A stretch of 64,000 bases of DNA, from the NCBI GenBank assembly GCA_903885795.1, contig CAISJV010000066.1, positions 62,001 through 126,000 of the forward strand, written 5' to 3'. Source of the DNA: an uncultured delta proteobacterium (GTDB taxonomy: Bacteria; Desulfobacterota; Syntrophia; Syntrophales; UBA8958). Made by a program: the position numbers and the translations under genes. Within the stretch, counting starts at the first letter, position 1. The number at the start of each line of letters is the position of its first letter. Under the pieces are notes generated by a model that searched no databases, was not told the origin of the DNA, and saw nothing but the letters and a program-made list of their open reading frames with translations. Shown here in pieces: positions 42,754 through 51,110 of the stretch.

Positions 42754-43892
42754 ATCCGCACACTGCTGGGGATATTGACCAGCCGATCTTCCAGCCATTG
42801 GGCGGTTTCAAGGGGTGTGCACTGACAATGGCGATACATGGGAAGGTGGGGCATGAGTGTCCAAACGGGTCGTGTTTGAATGCCTTTTCCCCTGGAATAG
42901 GCAAGAAACTGCTCCCGTTCCTGTCTATCCTTTAAAATAATGGCGTTCAGCCAGTAGTTGGAGCGTGCATGGGCAGGTTCTGTAATAAATGGTATCTCGG
43001 TATCCTGAAAAAAATGCTTATACATCAGCGCTGTGGCGCGCTTGTTTTCTAAAACATCGGCAAAGCATTCCATCTGAGCACAGCCCACGGCGGCATTAAT
43101 GTTCGGCAGGCGATAGTTATAGCCGATATCATCATGAACGAATTCCCACGGATGGGGCTGTTTGGCAGTTGTCGTCAGATGCTTGGCCTTTGCCGCAAGG
43201 GCTTCCTCGTTTGTGATAATCATACCTCCACCACCGGTGGTAACCGGCTTGTTGCCATTAAAGCTTAATATGCCGATATCCCCGAATGTTCCGGCATGTC
43301 GACCCTTGTAAAGACTGCCCAGCGCCTCGGCGGCATCCTCAACGACTGGGATATGGTATTTTTGACAGATTTCCGTAATCTGATCAATCCGCACCGGATG
43401 ACCAAGGGTATGCATGGGCACGCACGCGGCGATCTTTCTGCCGGTTATTTTATTGTAACACCTGCCATCCGACTTCAGGATGCCGTTGTTCATTAGGAAA
43501 TCATTCAGTTTGTCCGGATCAAGTCCCATGGTTGATCGTTCCACATCCACAAATACCGGCTGCGCGCTACAGTAGGAAATGGCATTCGCGGTGGCGACAA
43601 AGGTCAGCGGCTGGGTTATCACCTCATCTCCGGGCGCTACTTCGGTAAGCAAAAGGGCGACATGCAGCGCTGAGGTGCCGCTGGAAACAGCGACTGCATG
43701 CTTTGCACCGGTGTATTGCCGAATTTCATCTTCAAAACGACTGACATACTCGCCCACATAGGACACATACGTTGTATCAATACAGTTAACGAGATATTTT
43801 TTTTCATTCCCCAAAAATCGCGGTGCATGTAGGGGCACCGGATTCTCCGTTGGATAAAGGGATTTAATGAAGTCAACAATTGCTTCAAACAT
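42750..43892 (-). CDS. legC: LegC-type sugar aminotransferase (DegT/DnrJ/EryC1/StrS)
   Basis: About 380 residues. VSSGTSALHVALLL near residue 75 (phosphate loop), QPLTFVATANAI near 100, VEDAAEALGS near 183 and the PLP-lysine segment SFNGNKPVTTGGGGM near 208. It starts MFEAIVDFIKSLYP, the typical LegC opening, with its ATG overlapping the legB stop. LegC transfers an amino group to C4 of the 4-keto-6-deoxy nucleotide sugar made by LegB. Overlaps legF downstream. Confidence 0.92.
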   Translation of the reverse strand: MFEAIVDFIKSLYPTENPVPLHAPRFLGNEKKYLVNCIDTTYVSYVGEYVSRFEDEIRQYTGAKHAVAVSSGTSALHVALLLTEVAPGDEVITQPLTFVATANAISYCSAQPVFVDVERSTMGLDPDKLNDFLMNNGILKSDGRCYNKITGRKIAACVPMHTLGHPVRIDQITEICQKYHIPVVEDAAEALGSLYKGRHAGTFGDIGILSFNGNKPVTTGGGGMIITNEEALAAKAKHLTTTAKQPHPWEFVHDDIGYNYRLPNINAAVGCAQMECFADVLENKRATALMYKHFFQDTEIPFITEPAHARSNYWLNAIILKDRQEREQFLAYSRGKGIQTRPVWTLMPHLPMYRHCQCTPLETAQWLEDRLVNIPSSVRI

Positions 43893-44883
43893 TATAGACA
43901 TTCCATTTATAACGCCGCCGGTTTTCCTCGTCCCTGAACCAGGCGATGGTTTCACTGATTCCTTGCTTCAGCGTATATGTTGGCTGCCACCCCGTTAGCC
44001 TGCGAATCTTTTCGTTACTGCCCAACAGCCGCTCAACTTCGCTTTTTTCAGGTCGCATGCGGATTTCATCAGAAATGATCCTGACCGTCGGGTTGATCTG
44101 ATCGATGATCTCGCGGGCAAGCTGCCCGACGGAAATCTCCTGTTGCGAGGCAATGTTTATTTCTTCTCCAATCGTGGCTGGTGTCTCTGCAATCGCAATG
44201 AATCCGGCCACGGTATCCCTGACATAATTAAAATCGCGGGTAGGATAAATGCTGCCCAGCTTGATTTCTGTCGCGCCGGCAAGCAATTGGGTAATGACGG
44301 TGGGGATGACCGCGCGGGCAGATTGTCGCGGCCCATACGTATTAAATGGCCTGACAATGGTCACCGGGGTATTGAAACTGCGATAGAAGCTTTCCGCTAT
44401 CCGGTCGGCCCCGATTTTGGTGGCGGAATAGGGCGACTGCCCCTGGAAGGGATGCCGCTCATCAATGGGAACATATTGCGCCGTTCCATATACTTCCGAC
44501 GTAGATGTGATCAGCACGCGCTTACAACCGGTATCCCGCGCCGCCTGCAGGACATTCAAGGTGCCCTTAATATTGGTATCTACATAGCTGTCCGGGGAGT
44601 GATAACTGAATGGGATGGCAATAAGTGCGGCCAGATGAAAAACTATGTCCATCCCCTGCATGGCCTTTCTTACCCCGTTGGGATCACGGATATCCCCGGC
44701 AAAGACATCGATCTTATCCAATTTTTCTTTGGGAAAAGCATCCAGCCATCCCCAATTGTTGAAAGAGTTATAAAACACAAAGGCCCGTACCTGAAGCCCT
44801 TTGTCCAGTAAACCTTCCACCAGATGGCTGCCGATAAATCCATCGGCACCGGTGACTAATATTTGTTGTTTTGCTAAATCCAT
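43885..44883 (-). CDS. legB: LegB-type NDP-GlcNAc 4,6-dehydratase
   Basis: 332 residues, extended SDR: TGADGFIGSHLVEGL near residue 11, STSEVYGTAQYVPI near 128, YSATKIGADRI near 152 and VRPFNTYGPRQSARAVIP near 178. The NNWGWLD segment near residue 43 and this overall pattern are characteristic of LegB. It removes water from the GDP- (or UDP-) linked GlcNAc to give the 4-keto-6-deoxy sugar, the first committed step of legionaminic acid synthesis. First gene of the module; 192 non-coding bases separate it from the ParB-like gene upstream. Confidence 0.92.
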   Translation of the reverse strand: MDLAKQQILVTGADGFIGSHLVEGLLDKGLQVRAFVFYNSFNNWGWLDAFPKEKLDKIDVFAGDIRDPNGVRKAMQGMDIVFHLAALIAIPFSYHSPDSYVDTNIKGTLNVLQAARDTGCKRVLITSTSEVYGTAQYVPIDERHPFQGQSPYSATKIGADRIAESFYRSFNTPVTIVRPFNTYGPRQSARAVIPTVITQLLAGATEIKLGSIYPTRDFNYVRDTVAGFIAIAETPATIGEEINIASQQEISVGQLAREIIDQINPTVRIISDEIRMRPEKSEVERLLGSNEKIRRLTGWQPTYTLKQGISETIAWFRDEENRRRYKWNVYNV

Positions 44884-45023
44884 GGGGGTTTTAAATGATC
44901 ATACTTCTTTGGTTCTCGATCATGGGGGGCTGTTTTCAAAAATTGTCGGGGATCGACATTGCTCAAGTGCTCGTTATCATTGCATTACAGTGGCAGGGTG
45001 CGAAAATTTGGAAAGTCAATTTA

Positions 45024-45036
45024 TGACCGGCGGTCA
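45024..45036. promoter_or_regulatory. 13-base palindrome between parB-like gene and legB
   Basis: TGACCGGCGGTCA is a perfect inverted repeat (6-base arms around one central base) in the 192-base gap upstream of legB. It may be an operator, or an end fragment of a lost mobile element; the sequence around it does not encode a protein. It does not resemble the parS consensus known to me. Confidence 0.4.
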
Positions 45037-45075
45037 CAAAAGTAATTGCCGAACACTTAGTCCTTGGCACTTGCT

Positions 45076-45885
45076 TCACGCCAGTTCCCTACTCGGCGGC
45101 ACTTCGCCGCCCTCGCCGGGCGGGTGGCTTAGGAAGACGCCCAAAGCCTCCTGGAGGGCCGTGACGGACGCGTTGGCAGCCAGAAGGTCATCGTCGGACC
45201 AGTCAGTGATGTCGGTCTTCTCTACTCTCTCACGGGACTTGTCGAGGGACTGGCAAAAGATGGCGGCCGCGGATAGTTTTTCTCTTTTTTTCGTGCCGCC
45301 CTCCAGCGCCTTCTGCAGTTCTTCTCTGTATTTGTCATAGGCCGTGGTCATGGAACGTTGCTGTTTCTTCCGCGAAATCTCGACAAGCCTGGTTTTGCTG
45401 ACTATGCGGTCACCACGACAATCGTCCCGAATCGCCTGGGGCAGATTCGTCAGGGAAAGGGATTCGGTAATGGTGGTCCGAGGCTTACCGATGACCACCG
45501 CTAACTGGTCCTGGGTATATTTTTCCTCGTCCATCAGCCTTTTCAGGGCTTCCGCTTCTTCAACACAGGTGATGTCCTGACGTTGGAGGTTTTCGACGAG
45601 GGCGATTTCCGCCGCATTGCCCTCTACATACATGCCGGGAATGATCAAGAGATCGGCCATCTGGGCGGCCTTGTAGCGGCGCTCACCGGCAACAATGAGC
45701 AGGTAGGGACTCTCGGCGTCGACCCGAAACAGGATCGGCTGAATGATGCCCTTAAGCCTGACCGATGCCGCCAGATCCTCCAGCGCCTTAAGATCCATGG
45801 ATTTCCTCGGCTGGTTTGGATCAGGTTTCAGATCGATGATGGGGAGATCGTAGAGCTTTCCTTTTTCATACGTTTGTGCCGTCAT
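45076..45885 (-). CDS. Solitary ParB/RepB/Spo0J-family protein
   Basis: 269 residues. The ParB N-terminal domain shows the clamp/CTPase motifs LIVAGERRYKAA near residue 65 and LVENLQRQD near 95, followed by a helix-turn-helix (YTQDQLAVVIGKPRTTITESL, about 118-138). ParB proteins bind parS and CTP for DNA segregation, but no ParA is nearby and the tail lacks an obvious dimerisation domain. It lies one base after the dehydratase gene, in line with the polysaccharide genes. It may be a transcription factor of this locus or a relic of a mobile element (both inference). Confidence 0.85.
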   Translation of the reverse strand: MTAQTYEKGKLYDLPIIDLKPDPNQPRKSMDLKALEDLAASVRLKGIIQPILFRVDAESPYLLIVAGERRYKAAQMADLLIIPGMYVEGNAAEIALVENLQRQDITCVEEAEALKRLMDEEKYTQDQLAVVIGKPRTTITESLSLTNLPQAIRDDCRGDRIVSKTRLVEISRKKQQRSMTTAYDKYREELQKALEGGTKKREKLSAAAIFCQSLDKSRERVEKTDITDWSDDDLLAANASVTALQEALGVFLSHPPGEGGEVPPSRELA

Positions 45886-45886
45886 G

Positions 45887-47749
45887 TTAGCCTCCTTTGT
45901 TTATTTGAGGGGTAAATTCAGGGACGATCTTTTGAAGCTCTCGCTTAATGGCTTCTGCGTCGTAGGTATCGGCTATAGCAATCAATTCATCGATCATGGT
46001 GTTAAGGATCTTGATGTCGCCGTGGTTCCCCTGGATGACCTTGATCTTCTGGTGAGAGGTCTGCATGATACCCTCGCCGACGGTAATCAGTTCTTCGTAA
46101 AGTTTCTCACCGGGGCGCAAGCCAATGAATTCGATGGGGATGTCCCGATCCGGCTCAAAGCCAAGGAGGCGAATCACGTCTCTGGCCATATCCACAATTT
46201 TTACGGGTTTGCCCATATCCAGGATGAAGACCTCGCCGCCCTGGCCCATGGCGCCGGCCTGCAAAATCAACTGGGCCGCTTCGGGAATACTCATGAAATA
46301 GCGGGTCACCTCTGGATGGGTCACCGTTACCGGTTTACCTTGGCTGATCTGTTGCTGAAAAATCGGGATAACGGAACCGGAACTCCCCAAGACATTTCCG
46401 AAACGCACAGAAACAAAACGGGTTGCTGCCTGGTCATTCAAGGCGGCAAGGATCAATTCGGCAACTCTTTTTGCCGCCCCCATGACGTTGGTCGGTCGTA
46501 CCGCCTTGTCTGTCGATACGAGCACAAAACGCTCTACTCCGAATTCCGTTGCCGTCAGGGCTAAGTTGCGGGTTCCGACGACATTGTTGTACACCGTTTC
46601 CCGGGGATGGATTTCCTGGAGGGGCACATGTTTATAAGCAGCGGCATGAAAAATCACCTCGGGCTTGAAATCGTCAATGGTCTGTTTGACTGCCCGCAGG
46701 TCACGAATATCCGTCAGGTAAGTTTTTATCTGAAGATTCGGGAAATGCTGACGACACATCATATCAATCTGGAATAGATTGAATTCACTGAAATCCAGCA
46801 ACCCCAATACCCCCGGATGGTAATGGCAGACCTGCCGGACCAGCTCGCTGCCAATTGAACCGCCGGCCCCGGTAATCAGAATACGTTTATTATTATATAA
46901 TTTCCGGAGTAACTCCTTCTCCAAATGGACCTCTTCCCGGCCCAGAATATCCTCGATGCGGACTTCCCGCAGGGCCTTGACTGATACCTTACCGTCAATG
47001 AGCTCCCCGATGCTGGGCATCGTCCGGAAACGTTTGCCTGTTTCTTCACATAATTTCACGATCCGGCGCATTTGCTCGCCCTTGGCGGTGGGGATCGCAA
47101 TTAGAATCTCATCAAATTCCTCGCGTAGCTGTCCTATTTCATCGACTGCTCCCAGAATCAGCACCCCATGAATGGCCTTTCCCTGTTTTTGGGGATCGTC
47201 GTCCAGAAAGCCAACGGGTTTCAATTTTAACACCGGATTTTCAATGATTTCCCGAATTGCCTTTTCCCCAGCGGCGCCGGCGCCAATGATCAGCATTCGC
47301 TTATCCATAGGCCCCTTCTTCGCCAACATCCAGAAAGAGGCAATATTATTGGTCAGAAACAAGCGGACGCCAATCCGGGCACCGCCCACAAAAAGAATGG
47401 TTAATAACCAGTCAATGATGAAAGCGGGGCGGGAATATCCCTGAAAGTGGTAGATATACAGGACGGCAAGGACCAGGGCCAGGGACGAAACAACAGTCGC
47501 CTTGACAACTCTTTTCAGATCTTCCAAACTTGTATATCGCCACATGCCTCGGTAGAGACCAAACAGAAGAAAACATGTGAGCTTCAAGACCAGAAGATAT
47601 GGCAAGATATGAATTATTCGTTGCCATTCAAAGGCAGGCAATTGCATCTCATAACGGAGTAGATACGCGCCGATGTAAGCGGCAGAGAGCAAACCGGCAT
47701 CGATGAGGAGCATGTAATAGAAATGTATGTTACGGATAAGCTTCTTCAT
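45887..47749 (-). CDS. WbpM/CapD/PglF-type nucleotide-sugar 4,6-dehydratase
   Basis: 620 residues. Four N-terminal membrane helices (about residues 10-125), a first Rossmann domain (LIIGAGAAGEKA near 152) and a second catalytic one (LITGAGGSIGSELV near 292). The active-site region VSTDKAVRPTNVMGAAKR near 415 has Met in place of the usual Tyr, as is normal for this branch. It should convert UDP-GlcNAc to the UDP-4-keto-6-deoxy sugar feeding the aminotransferases upstream (47757-50107). Membrane-bound in the cytoplasmic membrane. Confidence 0.92.
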   Translation of the reverse strand: MKKLIRNIHFYYMLLIDAGLLSAAYIGAYLLRYEMQLPAFEWQRIIHILPYLLVLKLTCFLLFGLYRGMWRYTSLEDLKRVVKATVVSSLALVLAVLYIYHFQGYSRPAFIIDWLLTILFVGGARIGVRLFLTNNIASFWMLAKKGPMDKRMLIIGAGAAGEKAIREIIENPVLKLKPVGFLDDDPQKQGKAIHGVLILGAVDEIGQLREEFDEILIAIPTAKGEQMRRIVKLCEETGKRFRTMPSIGELIDGKVSVKALREVRIEDILGREEVHLEKELLRKLYNNKRILITGAGGSIGSELVRQVCHYHPGVLGLLDFSEFNLFQIDMMCRQHFPNLQIKTYLTDIRDLRAVKQTIDDFKPEVIFHAAAYKHVPLQEIHPRETVYNNVVGTRNLALTATEFGVERFVLVSTDKAVRPTNVMGAAKRVAELILAALNDQAATRFVSVRFGNVLGSSGSVIPIFQQQISQGKPVTVTHPEVTRYFMSIPEAAQLILQAGAMGQGGEVFILDMGKPVKIVDMARDVIRLLGFEPDRDIPIEFIGLRPGEKLYEELITVGEGIMQTSHQKIKVIQGNHGDIKILNTMIDELIAIADTYDAEAIKRELQKIVPEFTPQINKGG

Positions 47750-47756
47750 GGAAGGA

Positions 47757-48917
47757 TCATATTCGCAGCTTTTTCAGCCTTTTACAGGCATCCTCAAGAA
47801 TAGGGTCATCTTTGGCAAAACAGAAACGGACGAGAGATTCTCCCGCCTCATCATGATAAAAAGCGCTGCCGGGTACGGAGGCAACACCAGTATTACGCAG
47901 CAAATACATGGCCTTATCTTTGCTGTTTTCTCCCGGAAGACGGGAAACGTCGGCCAGCACGTAGTAGGCGCCCTGGGGAATGAAGGGGGCCATGCCCGCT
48001 TCGGAAAGGGCGCCGCAGATCATGTCCCGTTTAACCCGATATTGCCGGGCCAATCCTTCATAATAATCCTCACCCAACTCCCTGAGCCCCCTCGCTACCC
48101 CCATCTGCAGCGGCGCCGGGGCGCAGACATAGACCAGGTCATTGAAATGACCGATGGTTTGCGCCCACCTGGCATCGCATATTACATAACCGACCCGCCA
48201 GCCGGTGATACTGAATGTTTTCGAAAGACCCGAAATGGTGATGGTTCTCTCCCCCATTCCCGGCAGCAAGGCGGGAGGAAAATGCTGACGCCCATCATAT
48301 AGAAAATGCTCGTAAATCTCATCGGTAAACACAAACAGATCCTGGCTGATGGCAAAATCGGCGATGACCTGAAGTTCTTCCTTGCTGAATACCTTACCTG
48401 AGGGATTGGCCGGCGTGTTGACAATGATGGCCCGGGTTCTCGGCGTCAAAGCCTTTTCCAGGGAAACCCTGGTGAATGCCCACTCCGGCAGTTCCAGGGG
48501 CATATAAACAGGCACGGCCCCCGTAGCAACAAGGGTGCTTATGTGATAACCGTAAAAAGGTTCAAAGACGATAACCTCATCACCGGGATTCAAAAGGGCC
48601 AGGCAGGTGCAATAAAGGGCTCCCGTCGCACCGGAACTGACGATGATCTCCCCTTCAGGATCCACTTCCATGCCGGTAAATCTTTTCTGTTTATCCGCGA
48701 TCGCTTTCCGCAGTTCTTCCAGTCCGTCAAAGCGTGTGTAGGTGTTTACTCCCTGATCCATCGCCTCCTGCGCCCCCTGCCGGACAACGAGAGGGACTTC
48801 AGTATCGCAGACGCCCTGGGAAAGATTTATTCCCCCCACACGGTCACATTCGATAGACATGTTCCGGATTTCCGACTGGAGCACCCATTCGTGACGTTTA
48901 CTTAAACTTAAAGTCAT
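47757..48917 (-). CDS. Class I/II PLP-dependent aminotransferase (AspC-like)
   Basis: 386 residues. GINLSQGVCDTEVP near residue 29, VSSGATGALYC near 93, NTPANPSGKVF near 165, TDEIYEHFLYDG near 196 and the Schiff-base Lys in SGLSKTFSITGWRVGY near 230, all classical fold-type I class I/II features. Relatives act on amino acids such as aspartate, glutamine or aromatic residues. It is uncommon inside O-antigen operons; here it sits between a DegT aminotransferase and a dehydratase and may supply an amino-acid-derived substituent (inference). Confidence 0.88.
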   Translation of the reverse strand: MTLSLSKRHEWVLQSEIRNMSIECDRVGGINLSQGVCDTEVPLVVRQGAQEAMDQGVNTYTRFDGLEELRKAIADKQKRFTGMEVDPEGEIIVSSGATGALYCTCLALLNPGDEVIVFEPFYGYHISTLVATGAVPVYMPLELPEWAFTRVSLEKALTPRTRAIIVNTPANPSGKVFSKEELQVIADFAISQDLFVFTDEIYEHFLYDGRQHFPPALLPGMGERTITISGLSKTFSITGWRVGYVICDARWAQTIGHFNDLVYVCAPAPLQMGVARGLRELGEDYYEGLARQYRVKRDMICGALSEAGMAPFIPQGAYYVLADVSRLPGENSKDKAMYLLRNTGVASVPGSAFYHDEAGESLVRFCFAKDDPILEDACKRLKKLRI

Positions 48918-48943
48918 TAAACCTCTCTTCTCCCACCAATTGT

Positions 48944-50107
48944 TTACCGTTCACCGTAAAACGACCTGACCACATCAATCACGTAATCCACTTCCTCATC
49001 GGCAATCTCAACATTCATAGGTAGAGAACAGACCTCACGACTTAGGGCCTCTGTCTCCGGGAATCCTCTGTCCTCTAATTTCAGGGCCTCGTGACGGTAA
49101 TATGGTTTCCGGAACTGGGTCAGCACCTCAACACCGCTGGCTTTCATGAATTCCGAAAAATCATTCCCCTGTTTAGACCGCAGCGTATAGTTCTGATAGA
49201 CGTGATCCCGGCGGGAATCGTCATAATGGGGCAATAGCAGATCAGGCAGATAACCAAGGGCAACTCGATACTTTGCTGCGATGGCCTTGCGCCTTTCTAT
49301 CCATTGGGGAAGATAGCGAAGCTTTATATCCAGAAAGGCCGCCTGCATGTTGTCGAGAAGACAGGTGAAACCGTGGCCGTAGTATTCCCCGGAATGGCGA
49401 TCCTCGCCGTTGTAACGCATTCTGGTAGCGAAAAGAGCCACATCCGGATCATTGGTCGTAATGGCGCCGCCGTCGCCATAGCCTCCCAGAATTTTAAAGG
49501 GATAAAAACTCCAACAGCCCGTAAGGCCCCATGAACCCGCCATTCTTCGTGCTGTTTTTTCTTCCTTGACACCTAACACCTGACACTTAACACTATCATT
49601 ATCATCCATACTTGCCCCAAGACTCTGGCACGCATCCTCTACTACAACGAGACCATGCTTTTCAGCAATCTCCATGACCCGGACCATATCGGCCATGTAG
49701 CCACTCAAATGAACAGGAATGATGGCTTTAGTTCGGGAAGTTATGACTTTCTCTATCTTGTCGCAATCAATATTAAAATCCTTACCTACATCAACCAGCA
49801 CCGGCTTGGCGCCGACATTGACTACCGCCGAAGCCGTCGCCACAAAGGTATGAGCCGGCACGATCACCTCGTCGCCATTGCCGATTCCCGCCGCCCGGAG
49901 TGACATGTGCAAGGCATCGTAGCCGCTGTTGAGGCCGACGGCGTACTTCGTTCCCACAAAGGCCGCCAGGTTTTCTTCAAAGGCTCGCAACTGTCCGCGG
50001 TCAATCAGCTCCCCCTTGCTCATGACCTCAAAGTAGGCAGCGTCCAGTTCTTCCTTAATCATCAGGTAGAGTTTTGCCGGTTCTACGAATTTTACTTTTC
50101 TAGTCAT
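48944..50107 (-). CDS. DegT/DnrJ/EryC1/StrS sugar aminotransferase with repeat-encoded insertion
   Basis: 387 residues. LNSGYDALHMSLRA near residue 60 (phosphate loop variant), VPAHTFVATASAVV near 85, VVEDACQSLGAS near 157 and the PLP-Lys in FYPFKILGGYGDGG near 205. Between CQSLGAS and AGSWGL about 20 extra residues (SVKCQVLGVK and flanks) interrupt a loop that is normally short; they are encoded by a four-unit heptamer repeat at 49566-49593. The enzyme likely aminates the 4-keto sugar from the neighbouring WbpM-type dehydratase or a keto product of the E1 pair upstream. The insertion is in frame and leaves catalytic motifs intact. Confidence 0.88.
   Translation of the reverse strand: MTRKVKFVEPAKLYLMIKEELDAAYFEVMSKGELIDRGQLRAFEENLAAFVGTKYAVGLNSGYDALHMSLRAAGIGNGDEVIVPAHTFVATASAVVNVGAKPVLVDVGKDFNIDCDKIEKVITSRTKAIIPVHLSGYMADMVRVMEIAEKHGLVVVEDACQSLGASMDDNDSVKCQVLGVKEEKTARRMAGSWGLTGCWSFYPFKILGGYGDGGAITTNDPDVALFATRMRYNGEDRHSGEYYGHGFTCLLDNMQAAFLDIKLRYLPQWIERRKAIAAKYRVALGYLPDLLLPHYDDSRRDHVYQNYTLRSKQGNDFSEFMKASGVEVLTQFRKPYYRHEALKLEDRGFPETEALSREVCSLPMNVEIADEEVDYVIDVVRSFYGER
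49566..49593. repeat. Four tandem heptamers inside an aminotransferase gene
   Basis: On the plus strand the units are TTGACAC, CTAACAC, CTGACAC and TTAACAC, consensus YTRACAC (GTGTYAR on the coding strand). They encode the SVKCQVLGVK segment. Seven is not a multiple of three, so loss or gain of one unit would shift the reading frame. Similar heptamer repeats are known as STRR-type elements in some bacteria. Confidence 0.8.
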
Positions 50108-50129
50108 TGAATATTCTTGATATTTTGCA

Positions 50130-51110
50130 TCATATGAGACTCTTCACCGCTCGAATAATATCCGCACTGGTCAGATAATAGGCCTTCTCCAAGGTAGCAC
50201 TGGCCGGAGCTGGACAGTCGGGAAGGGTAATCCGAACCACAGGTGCTTTGAGGGCGCCAAAAGCCTTCTCTGATACGAGGGCGGACACTTCCGCCGCCAG
50301 ACCACAGGTCCGCCAGCCCCCGTCAACGACAACCAGTCGCCCCGTTTTCTGGACCGAGGCAAGAATCAGATTTTCATCCAGGGGCTTTACTGTTCTCAAG
50401 TCGACAACTTCAATATTGATTCCTTCTTTCACCAGCATTTCCGAAGCCTTGATGGATTCCTGAACCATAAACGATGAGGCTACCACCGTGATATCGGTTC
50501 CTGCTCTCACAACATTGCCCCTGCCGATCTCCACTTCGTATATTTCTTCCGGCACTGGTTCTTCCAGTTTGTACAGCCAGCGGTCATCGATGAATACCAC
50601 GGGGTTGGGTTCACGGATAGCGGCAATCATCAGCCCTTTGGCATCGTAGGGCGTCGCCGGCATGACGACCTTCAAACCCGGAACTTGGGCAAACATGGCG
50701 TGCAACGACTGGGAATGCTGGGCCGCCTGCTCGCCGCCCCGGTTGATGATGCCCCAGAAGACTACGGGCGCCTGCAGCTTCCCGCCGTTCATGTAATACC
50801 AGTTGGCCGCCTCGTTAATGATGGGATCGAAGGCGTAAAACATGAAATCCACCCGGGGATGGACGACTACAGGTCTCATCCCCGCCAGGGCCGCCCCGAC
50901 TGCGGCGCCGGTCATGGCGTTTTCGGAGACCGGGGTATCAATAACACGGTCCGTACCGAACCTTTCCAGCAATCCCTGGGCCGTATCCCCCACATACCAT
51001 GGGCTCTTTACCCCCTGACCGATCAAAAATACGGAGGGGTCCTCATCCATCATCTGGTGGAGAGCTTCATTGATGGCCAAGCTGTAACTCAGTTTTCTAT
51101 GCGAAGACAT
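50130..51110 (-). CDS. E1 beta subunit, TPP-dependent 2-oxoacid/acetoin dehydrogenase family
   Basis: About 326 residues: a transketolase pyrimidine-type domain (YSLAINEALHQMMDEDPSVF at the start, RFGTDRVIDTPVSENAMTGAAVG near 48, PRVDFM near 80) and C-terminal transketolase domain (VVDLRTVKPLDENLIL near 235). It partners the E1 alpha protein encoded immediately upstream; ATG 51110 overlaps the alpha gene end by 14 bases. No E2 lipoyl acyltransferase or E3 is in the window, so the pair probably does not form a classical dehydrogenase complex. Confidence 0.87.
   Translation of the reverse strand: MSSHRKLSYSLAINEALHQMMDEDPSVFLIGQGVKSPWYVGDTAQGLLERFGTDRVIDTPVSENAMTGAAVGAALAGMRPVVVHPRVDFMFYAFDPIINEAANWYYMNGGKLQAPVVFWGIINRGGEQAAQHSQSLHAMFAQVPGLKVVMPATPYDAKGLMIAAIREPNPVVFIDDRWLYKLEEPVPEEIYEVEIGRGNVVRAGTDITVVASSFMVQESIKASEMLVKEGINIEVVDLRTVKPLDENLILASVQKTGRLVVVDGGWRTCGLAAEVSALVSEKAFGALKAPVVRITLPDCPAPASATLEKAYYLTSADIIRAVKSLI

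Noticed and set aside
44884-45075. Insertion-sequence remnant in the gap upstream of legB
   Set aside because: The palindrome and flanks felt familiar as an element end, but I see no transposase fragment, paired terminal repeats or target duplication.
45095-45111. G+C-rich hairpin GGCGGC...GCCGCC at the end of the ParB-like gene
   Set aside because: Inside coding sequence and without a T-run; a terminator call is unsupported.
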